A program made the translations under genes and the position numbers. Shown here one piece after another: positions 1-8,217 of a DNA stretch of 64,000 nucleotides (position 1 is the stretch's first letter; each line of letters starts with the position of its first letter). The notes under the pieces were generated by a model. It did no database searches. It was not told the DNA's origin and saw only the letters and a program-made list of their open reading frames with translations. The stretch is from Winogradskyella arenosi (GTDB taxonomy: Bacteria > Bacteroidota > Bacteroidia > Flavobacteriales > Flavobacteriaceae): positions 62,001 through 126,000 of the forward strand of contig NZ_QPJO01000002.1 of the NCBI RefSeq assembly GCF_003337305.1. Direction: 5' to 3'.

Positions 1-1
1 T

Positions 2-88
2 GATAATTTTTTAAAAGTGCAACGTGAGCAATACTCTCAATTAATTCAGTATCGAAGAGGTATTGAAAGGGCTGTAATAAATCTTTAG
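2..88 (+). CDS. C-terminal end of an unidentified gene (cut by window edge)
   Basis: An open frame enters from the left edge and ends at a TAG at 86-88, giving 28 residues that finish IERAVINL. The stretch is basic and looks helical (QREQYSQLIQYRRG). It is too short to assign to a family. The tRNA promoter starts 30 bases after the stop, so the gene probably ends its own transcription unit. That it is coding rests only on the open frame and plausible composition. Confidence 0.35.
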   Translation, partial: DNFLKVQREQYSQLIQYRRGIERAVINL

Positions 89-117
89 AAATCATATTTC
101 AAAAATAAATAAAAAAA

Positions 118-150
118 TTTGGTTGTAATTAAATAAAAGTGTTATATTTG
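118..150 (+). promoter_or_regulatory. Bacteroidota-type promoter of tRNA-Arg
   Basis: TTTG at 118-121 and TATATTTG at 143-150 are separated by 21 bases. Both match the -33/-7 consensus (TTTG, TAnnTTTG) of the Bacteroidota primary sigma factor. The predicted start is about 157, eight bases before the mature tRNA. Confidence 0.75.
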
Positions 151-164
151 CACCCACAAAAAAT

Positions 165-238
165 GGCCTCGTGGCGCAACTGAATAGCGCACTTGATTAC
201 GGCTCAAGAGGTTACAGGTTTGAATCCTGTCGAGGTCA
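165..238 (+). tRNA. tRNA-Arg, anticodon ACG
   Basis: The 74 bases fold as a full cloverleaf. The acceptor stem GGCCTCG pairs with CGAGGTC (one G-U pair), followed by discriminator A at 238. The D stem is GCGC/GCGC. The anticodon arm is CTTGA-TTACGGC-TCAAG, which puts ACG at positions 34-36; the first base is normally converted to inosine so that CGU, CGC and CGA are read. The T arm is ACAGG-TTTGAAT-CCTGT. The CCA end is not encoded. Confidence 0.97.
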
Positions 239-245
239 CTATATT

Positions 246-278
246 AAAAAAGCTTTCAAGATATTGGAAGCTTTTTTT
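246..278 (+). terminator. Intrinsic terminator after tRNA-Arg
   Basis: AAAAAAGCTTTC and GGAAGCTTTTTTT form a hairpin ending in a run of seven T, eight bases after the tRNA. It closes the single-gene tRNA unit. Confidence 0.8.
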
Positions 279-601
279 GTGCTAAAAATTTAGAGATCCT
301 TATAAGGTAAAACACTTCTAAAAGCTTTAGATTAATACTGGTCCTAGGTGTTAAAGCATTACAAATTATAAAAAGGAGTTGCGCAATATTGTTACAGTGT
401 ATGGCGCTTATACGTAATAAATAGAGCTTTCCTTTAATTTTAAATCTTAAAGGTGGGTTTAGAACGGTGAGCTTGTAATAGAAAGTTGTGCGATTTTAGT
501 AAAATGTCCTTAGAGCTATGGTAAATAAGGATCTGTTATGAGATTTGGAATCTAGGGTCTTAAGAAAAAAAAGGTATGTTGCATAACTTTATGCAAGGCT
601 G
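279..601. other. Gene-free stretch
   Basis: I see no open frame with coding character, no RNA fold and no clear promoter in these 323 bases. Stops are frequent in all frames. It lies between the tRNA terminator and the end of the small minus-strand gene. Confidence 0.5.
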
Positions 602-754
602 CTATTCAATAGCATTTTTGGTCACGTAAACGCGCCAAGCAATAATAGCCATCTGTAGTTTGTTGGCTTTGCTAAGGTCTAACTGCTGTTTAGAGTAGCT
701 CGGTAAAAGGGCTTTGTTAACTTTTGCTATGAATTTAAAGAATGCTGTTTTCAT
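602..754 (-). CDS. Small conserved-looking basic protein, 50 aa
   Basis: A minus-strand ATG at 754 opens a 50-codon frame ending in TAG at 602. The protein begins MKTAFFKFIAKVNKALLP and contains LDLSKANKLQMAIIAWRVYV. It has a basic amphipathic N-terminus and a hydrophobic C-terminal half. Real codon use and pattern set it apart from the stop-rich surroundings. From memory, near-identical proteins of about 50 residues occur across Flavobacteriaceae and are sometimes labelled SsrA-binding protein. That label does not fit the length, since SmpB is about 150 residues, so I give no function. There is no clear Shine-Dalgarno or promoter match upstream. Confidence 0.7.
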   Translation of the reverse strand: MKTAFFKFIAKVNKALLPSYSKQQLDLSKANKLQMAIIAWRVYVTKNAIE

Positions 755-1320
755 AAGTTATGAGGGTAACAAAGACGATTAGGTTTTAAGGTTCAGGCTT
801 TAATTGTAAAAATAGTAAAACTTATTCTAGAACTAAGTTTTACTGTTGTTTTAATTGAGAAATTAAGACGTTTCAATTTTAAAAGGTTGAAATTATAACT
901 TCAATAACGAATGAGATTAATGTGATCATAATGGTTTGGTTTTAGAGGGTTAGTATTATTTTTTTCGATTGAATTCTCAATATATATTTTCAACATACTA
1001 TGTTCCAAGTGATTTTATAAAAATCGGCGAAATTAACTTTGTATTTATAGTTATAAGGATGTATCTTGTTTTAATATTTTGTGACTGCTCTATGAATTAG
1101 TTTTATATTAATACTAAAAAGTATTAATAAGGTTTTAATATGTTACATTTGTAGAGCTTTTTTGTTAGTAAAATGAAAATTCAAGAGGAATTTTGTCTTA
1201 AAAAGGCGGAAATTGGCGGTTTTCATCTTTTCTTTTCCGATGGGCATGATAAAATTCATGTTTTATTTTAGGGATTTTTTGTAATTAATTCTGAGTTAAC
1301 TTCCGGCATGATAATAACCT
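755..1320. other. AT-rich stretch with scattered promoter-like words
   Basis: No convincing gene is visible on either strand. TAACTTTG at 1034-1041 and TACATTTG at 1144-1151 match the -7 consensus on the plus strand, but neither has a TTTG at the right distance and no gene follows closely. They may drive a short untranslated RNA or be chance words in AT-rich DNA. Confidence 0.4.
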
Positions 1321-1328
1321 TATCTTTG
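1321..1328 (+). promoter_or_regulatory. -7 element upstream of the secreted nuclease
   Basis: TATCTTTG matches TAnnTTTG exactly. The start would be near 1335, giving a leader of about nine bases before the ATG at 1344. No good -33 TTTG is present. Confidence 0.55.
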
Positions 1329-1343
1329 TGCAAAAATTAAGAA

Positions 1344-3305
1344 ATGAAAAAAATTACGTTTTTAGCGCTGATGCTCATATCGGGTTTCAGTTGGTCTCAG
1401 ATTTTATTAATTAATGAACTCGATCCGGATTCTCCAAGTATAGATACGCATGAGTTTATTGAGTTAAAATCTGAAACTCCAAACTTTTCAACAGATGGTT
1501 ATATTTTAGTCTTTTTTAACGGGTCTAGTAGCGGTGGAGATCGTAGTTATTTTACCTATGATTTAAATGGGCTTACTACGGATATAAATGGACTTTTGGT
1601 GATAGGAAGTTCAAATATTACGCCTTTCCCACAAGCCTTGATGTCTGAAAATGTAATTCAGAATGGCGCCGATGCCGTTGGAATTTATCAAGCTCCACTT
1701 TCGGATTTTCCTGAAGAGACCATTGCGACACAGGTGAATTTAATCGACGCTATGGTATACGGTACTAACGATTCTGATGCTACAGGTTTGTTAAATAAAT
1801 TAGGGGAGACCACGCAGCATAATGATAGTGGTACCAATGCGAATCCTAAATCAATTCAACGTTTTGTAGATGATTTAGGGAATGTCACTTTTCAATCTGT
1901 AACCCCAACGCCAAGAAGAGAGAATGATGGTTCTGGAATTGATGTAAATGCTATTGCAATTTCTGTTGAAGAAACACAGCTTGATGAAGGTGCTGTTTTT
2001 GAAATTACGTTTACCGCAGATACCAATGTGAGTTCGGATTTGAATTTTAATATAAGCTTAAGTAATATCGGTTTTAATACTGCTGATTATACCGGAAATA
2101 CATCGATCACTATTTTAAGTGGTGAAAATGCGGCGACGACAAGCATTAGCATTGTGGATGATGCAGAGGATGAAGGTGATGAGGTTTTAAAAATTAGATT
2201 TCTAGATTTAGTTGAACCTATTATCGCTAATAATGGTGATATAGAAATTAGAGTCGTTGATAATGATTTTACCGTAGCGCCTTGGGGAACACCTTTAGAG
2301 CCGACTTATGGCGTAGTAGAAAGTACACAGCCAGAAGGGTATTATGATAGTTTAGATGGTCTGGCGGCTTCAGAGTTAAGACAGGCCTTACAAGATATCA
2401 TTGCAGATCCATCTGTGGTAAGGGCACAAACTTATACGGATGTGATTGATATCTTAAAAGAAGCCGATCAGAATCCTTTAAACAGTAATGAAGTTTGGTT
2501 GGTGTATTTAGAACAAGGGCGTGCAAAATTAGATTATCAAACAAGTTCTTTAAGCACCGGTAAATGGAATAGAGAGCATACCTTTCCCAGATCTCGTGGT
2601 GGGTTTGATAGTATAGAGGATGATGAAATTGCAGACGGAATTGATATCTATTGGACAACAACGGCAGATTCTTTACGTCATGGTAACTCGGATGCGCATG
2701 CTTTAAGAGCTGTAGATGGTCCTGAAAATAGTACAAGAAACAATAAGTTTTATGGGGAGTATAATGGTCCAACGGGAACAGCAGGTAAATTTAAAGGTGA
2801 TGTTGCAAGAAGTGTGTTTTATATGGCCGTCCGTTATAATGGTTTAGAAATTGTAAATGGATTTCCTGAAGGAAGTGTTGGGGATTTTGGTGATTTAGCA
2901 ACCTTGTTAGATTGGCATAGAAATGATCCGCCAGATGATTTTGAAATGAACAGAAACAATGTTGTTTACAATTGGCAATTCAATAGAAATCCATTTATAG
3001 ATCAACCCGGTTTAATTGAATATATCTGGGGAACAAATGTCGGTGAGCCATGGGAACAAGCTCTGAGTGTTGAAGATAATGAATTATTAGGAGTGAGCGT
3101 GTATCCTAATCCAAGTTCAGGGAAAATTTATGTTTCAGGTTTAGATACAGCCGCTCAAATTAAGGTTTATGCTTTAGATGGTAGACTTCTAAAAACGTTA
3201 GAGCTTCAGTCTGATAATGTGGATTTGAAAGTTGCAGCAGGGGTTTACGTTTTAAAGTTGACAAGTGAAAATCGTTCTTTTATTCAAAAGATAATTATTG
3301 ATTAA
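1344..3305 (+). CDS. Secreted endonuclease I family protein with lamin-tail, Calx-beta-like and T9SS sorting domains
   Basis: 653 residues. A signal peptide spans 1-18 (ends FSWS, cut before Q19). A lamin-tail-like domain follows at about 20-140 (LLINELDPD, HEFIELKS), then a Calx-beta-like segment at 200-308 (VEETQLDEGAVFEITF, IVDDAEDEGDEVLKIRF). The endonuclease I domain (Pfam PF04231 type) lies at about 340-560, with the His-containing motif WNREHTFPRS at 408-417 and the downstream HGNSDAHALR. A T9SS type A sorting domain at about 583-653 starts VYPNPSSGKIYV and ends VLKLTSENRSFIQKIIID. The expected role is an extracellular, probably surface-attached, non-specific nuclease that scavenges DNA for phosphate and nucleosides or clears biofilm DNA. 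It is a single gene with its own promoter and terminator. Confidence 0.9.
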   Translation: MKKITFLALMLISGFSWSQILLINELDPDSPSIDTHEFIELKSETPNFSTDGYILVFFNGSSSGGDRSYFTYDLNGLTTDINGLLVIGSSNITPFPQALMSENVIQNGADAVGIYQAPLSDFPEETIATQVNLIDAMVYGTNDSDATGLLNKLGETTQHNDSGTNANPKSIQRFVDDLGNVTFQSVTPTPRRENDGSGIDVNAIAISVEETQLDEGAVFEITFTADTNVSSDLNFNISLSNIGFNTADYTGNTSITILSGENAATTSISIVDDAEDEGDEVLKIRFLDLVEPIIANNGDIEIRVVDNDFTVAPWGTPLEPTYGVVESTQPEGYYDSLDGLAASELRQALQDIIADPSVVRAQTYTDVIDILKEADQNPLNSNEVWLVYLEQGRAKLDYQTSSLSTGKWNREHTFPRSRGGFDSIEDDEIADGIDIYWTTTADSLRHGNSDAHALRAVDGPENSTRNNKFYGEYNGPTGTAGKFKGDVARSVFYMAVRYNGLEIVNGFPEGSVGDFGDLATLLDWHRNDPPDDFEMNRNNVVYNWQFNRNPFIDQPGLIEYIWGTNVGEPWEQALSVEDNELLGVSVYPNPSSGKIYVSGLDTAAQIKVYALDGRLLKTLELQSDNVDLKVAAGVYVLKLTSENRSFIQKIIID

Positions 3306-3329
3306 GGACGCTTAAAATTTTAATTGAAT

Positions 3330-3364
3330 AAAAGCCAAACTGATTCCGCTCAGTTTGGCTTTTC
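3330..3364 (+). terminator. Intrinsic terminator after the nuclease gene
   Basis: AAAGCCAAACTGA and TCAGTTTGGCTTT form a 13-bp stem with loop TTCCGC, followed by TTCTGTG. It starts 25 bases after the stop codon. Confidence 0.8.
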
Positions 3365-3457
3365 TGTGTCATGGTTTGGTTTTAAGGGGGCTGTTGTACG
3401 GCGCTATTTGGATGCTGTAAAAATTAATAGTAGACTAATTTAAGGAAGGGTTAGTTT

Positions 3458-3489
3458 TTGCATAGTGTGAAAATGAAGTATTATCTTCG
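3458..3489 (+). promoter_or_regulatory. Promoter of the Na+/Ca2+ exchanger gene
   Basis: TTTG at 3458-3461 and TATCTTCG at 3482-3489 (one mismatch to TAnnTTTG) are 20 bases apart. The predicted start near 3496 leaves a leader of about 24 bases. Confidence 0.5.
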
Positions 3490-3519
3490 TGTATTGATAA
3501 AGATATAAAATAATATAGG

Positions 3520-4470
3520 ATGAGTATAGTTTTGGTGTTGGCCGGTTTAGCGTTATTAGTAATTGGTGGGGAATTTTTAGTGAGAGCGTCTGTAGGCTTA
3601 TCATTTAAATTGAAAATTTCAAAGCTTGTTATAGGGATGACGGTGGTGTCTTTTGCGACTTCGGCTCCAGAGTTATTAGTGAGTTTACAGGCGGCTTTAG
3701 AAGGCGTTTCAGACATTGCCTTAGGTAATGTTATTGGTTCTAATATTGCTAACATTGGTTTGGTATTGGGGATAACCGCAATAATTTCGCCTTTAACGGT
3801 GGATAAGGATTTCTATAAGCTGAATTGGCCAATGATGATGTTGCTATCATTCGCGCTATATTATTTTTTAAAGAATGACCAGGTGCTTTCTGGATGGGAA
3901 GGCTTTAGTTTAATGCTTGTATTAATTATTTTCTTAGTGGTTTTAATTAGAGCTTCAAGAAAATCTTCTAAAGCAAACTTAGAGGAAGTGGATGAAACCC
4001 TTTCTGTGGTTTCTAATTTTAAAATTATAATCTGGTTGCTTATCGGGGCATTAGGCTTGTATTATGGATCGTTGTGGTTAGTAGAAGGTGCAGAGCAATT
4101 GGCGCTTTCCATTGGGATTAGTGATTATGCAATTTCAGTGACTGTAATTGCTATAGGAACGAGTGTGCCTGAGTTAGCGGCCTCGGTAATTTCAGCACTT
4201 AAAAAGGAGAAAGCCATTTCTTTAGGAAATTTAATAGGATCTAATATTTTTAATATTGCTTCTGTTTTAGGACTAACGGCTATGATAAAACCTATAGAGG
4301 TAAATCCTAATACGCCAGAGATTTTATCAACTAATATCTTTTGGATGATTGGCTTTGCGGCTATTTTAATTCCGCTAATGTTAATCCCTAAGCGTTTTGA
4401 AATGGGACGCCTTAAAGGGATGCTGTTATTTGGTGCGTATTTGGTATTTATATATGTTGCACTACGTTAA
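3520..4470 (+). CDS. Calcium/sodium antiporter, CaCA family (YrbG-like)
   Basis: 316 residues with about ten membrane segments. The two family alpha repeats are clear. Repeat 1 has VVSFATSAPELLVSL and GNVIGSNIANIGLVLG near residues 42-83. Repeat 2 has AIGTSVPELAASV and GNLIGSNIFNIASVLG in the second half. These acidic and Asn-rich motifs form the ion path in the K+-dependent Na+/Ca2+ exchanger branch. A polar linker at about 145-168 separates the halves. The expected role is Ca2+ (or another cation) efflux at the inner membrane driven by Na+ or H+. It stands alone and converges on the next gene across a shared terminator. The exact ions cannot be read from sequence. Confidence 0.9.
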   Translation: MSIVLVLAGLALLVIGGEFLVRASVGLSFKLKISKLVIGMTVVSFATSAPELLVSLQAALEGVSDIALGNVIGSNIANIGLVLGITAIISPLTVDKDFYKLNWPMMMLLSFALYYFLKNDQVLSGWEGFSLMLVLIIFLVVLIRASRKSSKANLEEVDETLSVVSNFKIIIWLLIGALGLYYGSLWLVEGAEQLALSIGISDYAISVTVIAIGTSVPELAASVISALKKEKAISLGNLIGSNIFNIASVLGLTAMIKPIEVNPNTPEILSTNIFWMIGFAAILIPLMLIPKRFEMGRLKGMLLFGAYLVFIYVALR

Positions 4471-4556
4471 ATCTATTAGGGCTTTATAATCCTTTAATGG
4501 ATGTGATTTAGTTGTTAATTTTGAGTATGTAGAAGGTAGCTATCGCTTATAAAGTA

Positions 4557-4593
4557 AAAAGCCTCCTGAACATTGTTCAGGAGGCTTTTTTTT
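4557..4593. terminator. Bidirectional terminator between convergent genes
   Basis: GCCTCCTGAAC and GTTCAGGAGGC form an 11-bp stem with a 3-base loop. It has A runs on the left and T runs on the right, so it can end the exchanger transcript on plus and the T9SS cargo gene on minus. Confidence 0.85.
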
Positions 4594-4622
4594 AGCTTAA
4601 GCTAGGTTGTAAATCAGTCTAA

Positions 4623-6455
4623 TTATTTGTTGACTACAAACTTCTTAGTAACGCTTGTGTTTCCAGTTGTTACTTTATAGATGTAAAGACCAGAAGCTAA
4701 GTTCTTAGCGTTAAATTCAGCTTTGTATACTTGTCCAGGGTAAGCTTCACCGTTGAAAACTTCGTCCATACGACGTCCGTTAATATCAAATACTTCTACT
4801 AATACGTTTCCTGTAGTTTTTGGTGTAAACTCAAGGTAAGAAACTGTGTTTGTTGGGTTAGGGTAAGTTCTAATTCCTAATTCATCAGCTGTAAAAGTTT
4901 CTGTACTTAATGTAGCGTATAATTGCTCTGCGTATTCTTGGTAGCTAAACTGTACACAAGTTCCTATTGCAATAACACCATCAAGATCGTAAGCGTCATC
5001 AGTTGTTGATAATTCGTTGTTGTTTACAATTTTAACATAGTAGATGAAATCAAAATTACCAGCATCTGAAATGTCAATAGCGTTGTCAGATTTACATACT
5101 GTACCAGCAAAGTGGTAGTTGATATCGTCTGCAGAAACATATACGTCAGCATACTCTCCGTAAGTTTCACAACCCCATGTGTTTTGAAATGTTGTTTCAA
5201 CAACAACTAAATCAGGACCTGGTTGGTTGTAAACTGCACCACCAAATGTTAAAGTGATTTCACCACCGTAACCAAGTGTTGTAAATACATATTCGTCTGT
5301 TCCTTCAGGAGCGCCTAATACGTTTTCTGGAGTTTCAGTTCTAATAGCATCAATAACACCACCATTACGTCTTGTACCTTCTACATAGTTCATGTAATCT
5401 ACTGGGTAACATCCTGCAGGAATTGGAGAGATAGCTTCGTTACATCCTGTTAAAGCAATGATTCCGTCTAAGTCAAAACCATCTTCAGAGATAGAATCGC
5501 TTGGTGTTGTATCTACAACTTTTACTTGTGTAATGTAAGATAAGGCAACAGGTGCGTTGCTAATATCTAAGTTTCCACCATCGTCAGTAAGTACTGAACC
5601 GATTAAGTAAAAATCAATTCCGTTTTGAGTGACATAAATATCTGCTGACTCTGGGTAACTTGAGAAAGACGCATTGTTAAATGAAGTTTCAATAACTTCG
5701 ATATCTGGACCAGCTTCATTGTAGATCACGCCATCAAAACCAATGGTAATTTCACCACCGTAACCTAAAGATACGAAATTTAAAGTATCATCATCTTCTG
5801 GTGTTCCTAAAGCTTGGTTTGGATCCATACGCTCTGTAACATCTAATGCTGTTCCTGAACTGTTAGGTCCTGGTGTATAGTCAGAAACGGTAGCACCGTA
5901 GCAATAACGTGCTGGTATTTCTTTACATCCATTTACAGGGTTAATACCATCTAAATCATAACCGTCTCCTGAGATTGTGCTCATGTCTGTAATTCTTATT
6001 TGAGTTACAAAGTCTAAGCCTAAACCATGGATGTCAATATGGCCATCACGACAAACGTTTCCGTAAGATACCCAAGTATCTCCGTATTCAGATAATTCAA
6101 TAAAAGCATGCTCGTCATCAGAACGTCCACATGTGTCTCCAGAAAATGAAGTTTCGTAAATAATAATATCAGTACCGGCATTATCGTAAACAGCGCCTCC
6201 TAAAGCAAGCGTGATGCTTCCGTTAATTCCTAAAGAATAAAATCCACCTGCTGCGTTAGACATGTCTGGCATCCCTAAAGCCGCATTAACATCAGAACGG
6301 CTAGCTGCTACTGCAGAACCATCTGAGCTTAACCCTTGTGTGGTTTCAATAACTTCAACCGCATTACAGCTCTCTTGAAAAGCATGTACTTGGGTTGACA
6401 TAAAGGTAGCTGCTCCACATAGAATAGGAAGCAGGTGCTTCGTAAAATTTTTCAT
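4623..6455 (-). CDS. Secreted protein of three tandem repeats with T9SS sorting domain
   Basis: 610 residues. A signal peptide spans about 1-25 (cut after VHA). Three homologous units of about 150 residues follow, near 30-177, 185-338 and 349-500. Each carries a core like LGYGGEITLTFGGAVYN, then GPDLVVVETTF, a strand such as ADVYVS, and a closing DGYDLDGI...GC. Paired cysteines recur in the units. The unit looks like a beta-sandwich cell-surface domain with an acidic, possibly Ca2+-binding DLDG loop. A T9SS type A sorting domain follows at about 533-610 (TYPNPTNTVSYLEF ... KVTTGNTSVTKKFVVNK). I recognise no catalytic residues. It is likely an adhesin or matrix protein, but the function is unknown. 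It is transcribed alone. Confidence 0.75.
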   Translation of the reverse strand: MKNFTKHLLPILCGAATFMSTQVHAFQESCNAVEVIETTQGLSSDGSAVAASRSDVNAALGMPDMSNAAGGFYSLGINGSITLALGGAVYDNAGTDIIIYETSFSGDTCGRSDDEHAFIELSEYGDTWVSYGNVCRDGHIDIHGLGLDFVTQIRITDMSTISGDGYDLDGINPVNGCKEIPARYCYGATVSDYTPGPNSSGTALDVTERMDPNQALGTPEDDDTLNFVSLGYGGEITIGFDGVIYNEAGPDIEVIETSFNNASFSSYPESADIYVTQNGIDFYLIGSVLTDDGGNLDISNAPVALSYITQVKVVDTTPSDSISEDGFDLDGIIALTGCNEAISPIPAGCYPVDYMNYVEGTRRNGGVIDAIRTETPENVLGAPEGTDEYVFTTLGYGGEITLTFGGAVYNQPGPDLVVVETTFQNTWGCETYGEYADVYVSADDINYHFAGTVCKSDNAIDISDAGNFDFIYYVKIVNNNELSTTDDAYDLDGVIAIGTCVQFSYQEYAEQLYATLSTETFTADELGIRTYPNPTNTVSYLEFTPKTTGNVLVEVFDINGRRMDEVFNGEAYPGQVYKAEFNAKNLASGLYIYKVTTGNTSVTKKFVVNK

Positions 6456-6963
6456 AAGTATTAAGATTTGATTAATAACACTACAATATTAGTGAGGTCC
6501 TTAATCATCCCCTAAAAAAAGCGAAGACAGTCCTTTATACTCGATAAAATGACAGAATTCCCCTCCAAAAACAAATTTCATCGACGTAAGGTAATACTTT
6601 GAGGTAGAGGTGTATACTTCTTAAGGCGCAATTTTTAATACTTAATTGTTTTGTAAAGGCAACTTTTTTGCGGTTGTTAAATTAATCTTGTTTTTGTCGC
6701 CTATGTTTTGCTGTGGATACGTTTTTAGTTAATTGACAATCAGTATATTGTTTAATTTGTTGAATGGATTGGAGTTCATGTTCCTGATTTGGTAGTTAGC
6801 TCGTTTTAGAGAGGAAATAGTATGGCGCGTGTTGTTTTTGGTTTGAGGCTGTTCGATGAACGGTATGCTCGATTTTTACAACATTTTACAGTAGGCTTAA
6901 GTTGAAGGTGGAGGACTACTATTAGGGGCGTATTCTTCTTTAATATACAGGAGGTGTATAAAT
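6456..6963. other. Gene-free stretch upstream of the T9SS cargo gene
   Basis: About 500 bases with no open frame of coding character; the longest is a 27-codon plus-strand frame from 6821. No consensus promoter for the minus-strand gene at 6455 is evident. The length suggests an untranslated leader or regulatory DNA, but I see no defined element. Confidence 0.4.
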
Positions 6964-7004
6964 ACAAAAAAAGTCGTTTAGAAAATTATCTAAACGACCT
7001 TTTA
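6964..7004 (-). terminator. Intrinsic terminator after type II glutamine synthetase
   Basis: GTCGTTTAGA and TCTAAACGAC (+ strand) form a 10-bp stem. Read on minus it is followed by TTTTTTTG. It sits about 20 bases past the stop codon at 7024. Confidence 0.85.
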
Positions 7005-7023
7005 AAATTGTTATGCGCTTGGC

Positions 7024-8043
7024 TTAAGAAATATTAGCACTTTTTACGGTTTTAATAATTCTACCAGCAATTTTATATGGATCACCATTAGAAGCAGGTC
7101 TTCTGTCTTCTAACCAACCTTTCCATCCTTTTTCAACAGTAATAATAGGGATACGGATTGATGCACCTCTATCAGAAACACCATAGCTGAAATCGTCAAT
7201 AGATGCCGTTTCGTGCTCACCAGTTAAACGTTGGTCGTTAAACTCACCGTAAACGGCGATGTGTTCTTTTACAACAGGTCTAAATGCTTCACATATTTTT
7301 TCGTAAGTCTCTTGGCTTCCACAAGTTCTTAAAACAGAGTTGGAGAAGTTAGCGTGCATACCAGAACCATTCCAGTCCATGTCCTTACCTAATGGTTTTG
7401 GGTGGTATTCAATATAGTAACCATATTGCTCAGTTAAACGGTCTAATAAATAACGGGCAACCCAAATTTCGTCACCAGCTTTTTTAGCACCTTTAGCAAA
7501 TAATTGGAATTCCCATTGACCAGAAGCAACTTCTTGGTTAATGCCTTCAAAGTTTAAACCAGCAGCAATACAAAGATCAGCATGCTCTTCAACTAAATCT
7601 CTACCGTGAGTATGTTTTCCACCTACAGAACAGTAATACATTCCTTGTGGAGCAGGATAACCACCAATAGGGAAACCTAAAGGTAATTGTGTTTGGGTAT
7701 CCATTATAAAGTATTCTTGCTCAAAACCAAACCAGAAATCATTGTCTTCATCTTCAATAGTCGCTCTACCATTAGATTCGTGAGGCGTACCATCGGCATT
7801 TAAAACTTCTGTCATAACCAAATACCCATTTTTACGGGCTGGATCTGGATATATAGCAACAGGTTTTAATAAACAATCTGAAGCACCACCAGAAGCTTGG
7901 CGTGTTGATGAACCATCAAAAGACCAAACTGGACAATCTTCTAATTTACCACTGAAGTCATCTTCAACTTTGGTTTTACTTCTCATGTTTTGAGTTGGCT
8001 TATAACCATCAAGCCATATATACTCTAATTTGGATTTACTCAT
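7024..8043 (-). CDS. glnA: Glutamine synthetase, type II (beta-grasp)
   Basis: 339 residues, the length of the eukaryotic-like GSII family rather than the roughly 470 of GSI. Motifs in order are WSFDGSSTRQA near residue 40, the catalytic strand WFGFEQEYFI near 105, GYPAPQGMYYCSVG, NFEGINQEVASGQWEFQ, MDWNGSGMHANFSNS and GASIRIPIITVEKGWKGWLEDRRPASNGDPY. It makes glutamine from glutamate, ammonia and ATP in the cytosol. It is divergent from a type III enzyme across 174 bases holding a consensus promoter and an inverted repeat, so control by nitrogen status is likely. GSII lacks the adenylylation loop of GSI, so control at transcription is plausible. The name glnII is also used. Confidence 0.95.
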   Translation of the reverse strand: MSKSKLEYIWLDGYKPTQNMRSKTKVEDDFSGKLEDCPVWSFDGSSTRQASGGASDCLLKPVAIYPDPARKNGYLVMTEVLNADGTPHESNGRATIEDEDNDFWFGFEQEYFIMDTQTQLPLGFPIGGYPAPQGMYYCSVGGKHTHGRDLVEEHADLCIAAGLNFEGINQEVASGQWEFQLFAKGAKKAGDEIWVARYLLDRLTEQYGYYIEYHPKPLGKDMDWNGSGMHANFSNSVLRTCGSQETYEKICEAFRPVVKEHIAVYGEFNDQRLTGEHETASIDDFSYGVSDRGASIRIPIITVEKGWKGWLEDRRPASNGDPYKIAGRIIKTVKSANIS

Positions 8044-8080
8044 AATTAATATGTGTTGTGTTATTGTTTATGTAATGTTA

Positions 8081-8111
8081 CAAATATGACTATTTTTTTA
8101 TTAGCATCAAA
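8081..8111 (-). promoter_or_regulatory. Promoter of type II glutamine synthetase
   Basis: On the minus strand TTTG (8111-8108) is followed after 19 bases by CATATTTG (8088-8081), one mismatch to TAnnTTTG. The predicted start is near 8074, about 30 bases before the ATG. The -33 box touches the left arm of the inverted repeat. Confidence 0.65.
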
Positions 8112-8168
8112 AAAAATAGGGGCTTAAAGATTTAAGGGTGTTAATTAATGTCAATACCCCTATTTTTT
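8111..8168. repeat. Inverted repeat between the two glutamine synthetase genes
   Basis: AAAAAATAGGGG at 8111-8122 is the exact reverse complement of CCCCTATTTTTT at 8157-8168, with 34 bases between. A second, overlapping pair, AATACCC (8153-8159) and GGGTATT (8172-8178), shares the right arm. The left arm abuts the -33 box of the minus-strand promoter. It is a candidate operator for a nitrogen regulator acting on both genes. Confidence 0.6.
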
Positions 8169-8217
8169 GCTGGGTATTTTTAAATAATTTGTATTTTTAA
8201 CTCAAAATAATAATAAT

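Noticed and set aside
2398..2772. 124-codon open frame on the minus strand inside the secreted nuclease gene
   Set aside because: It is antisense to a gene with clear domains, is rich in His/Tyr/Leu from reversed codons, and has no domain of its own.
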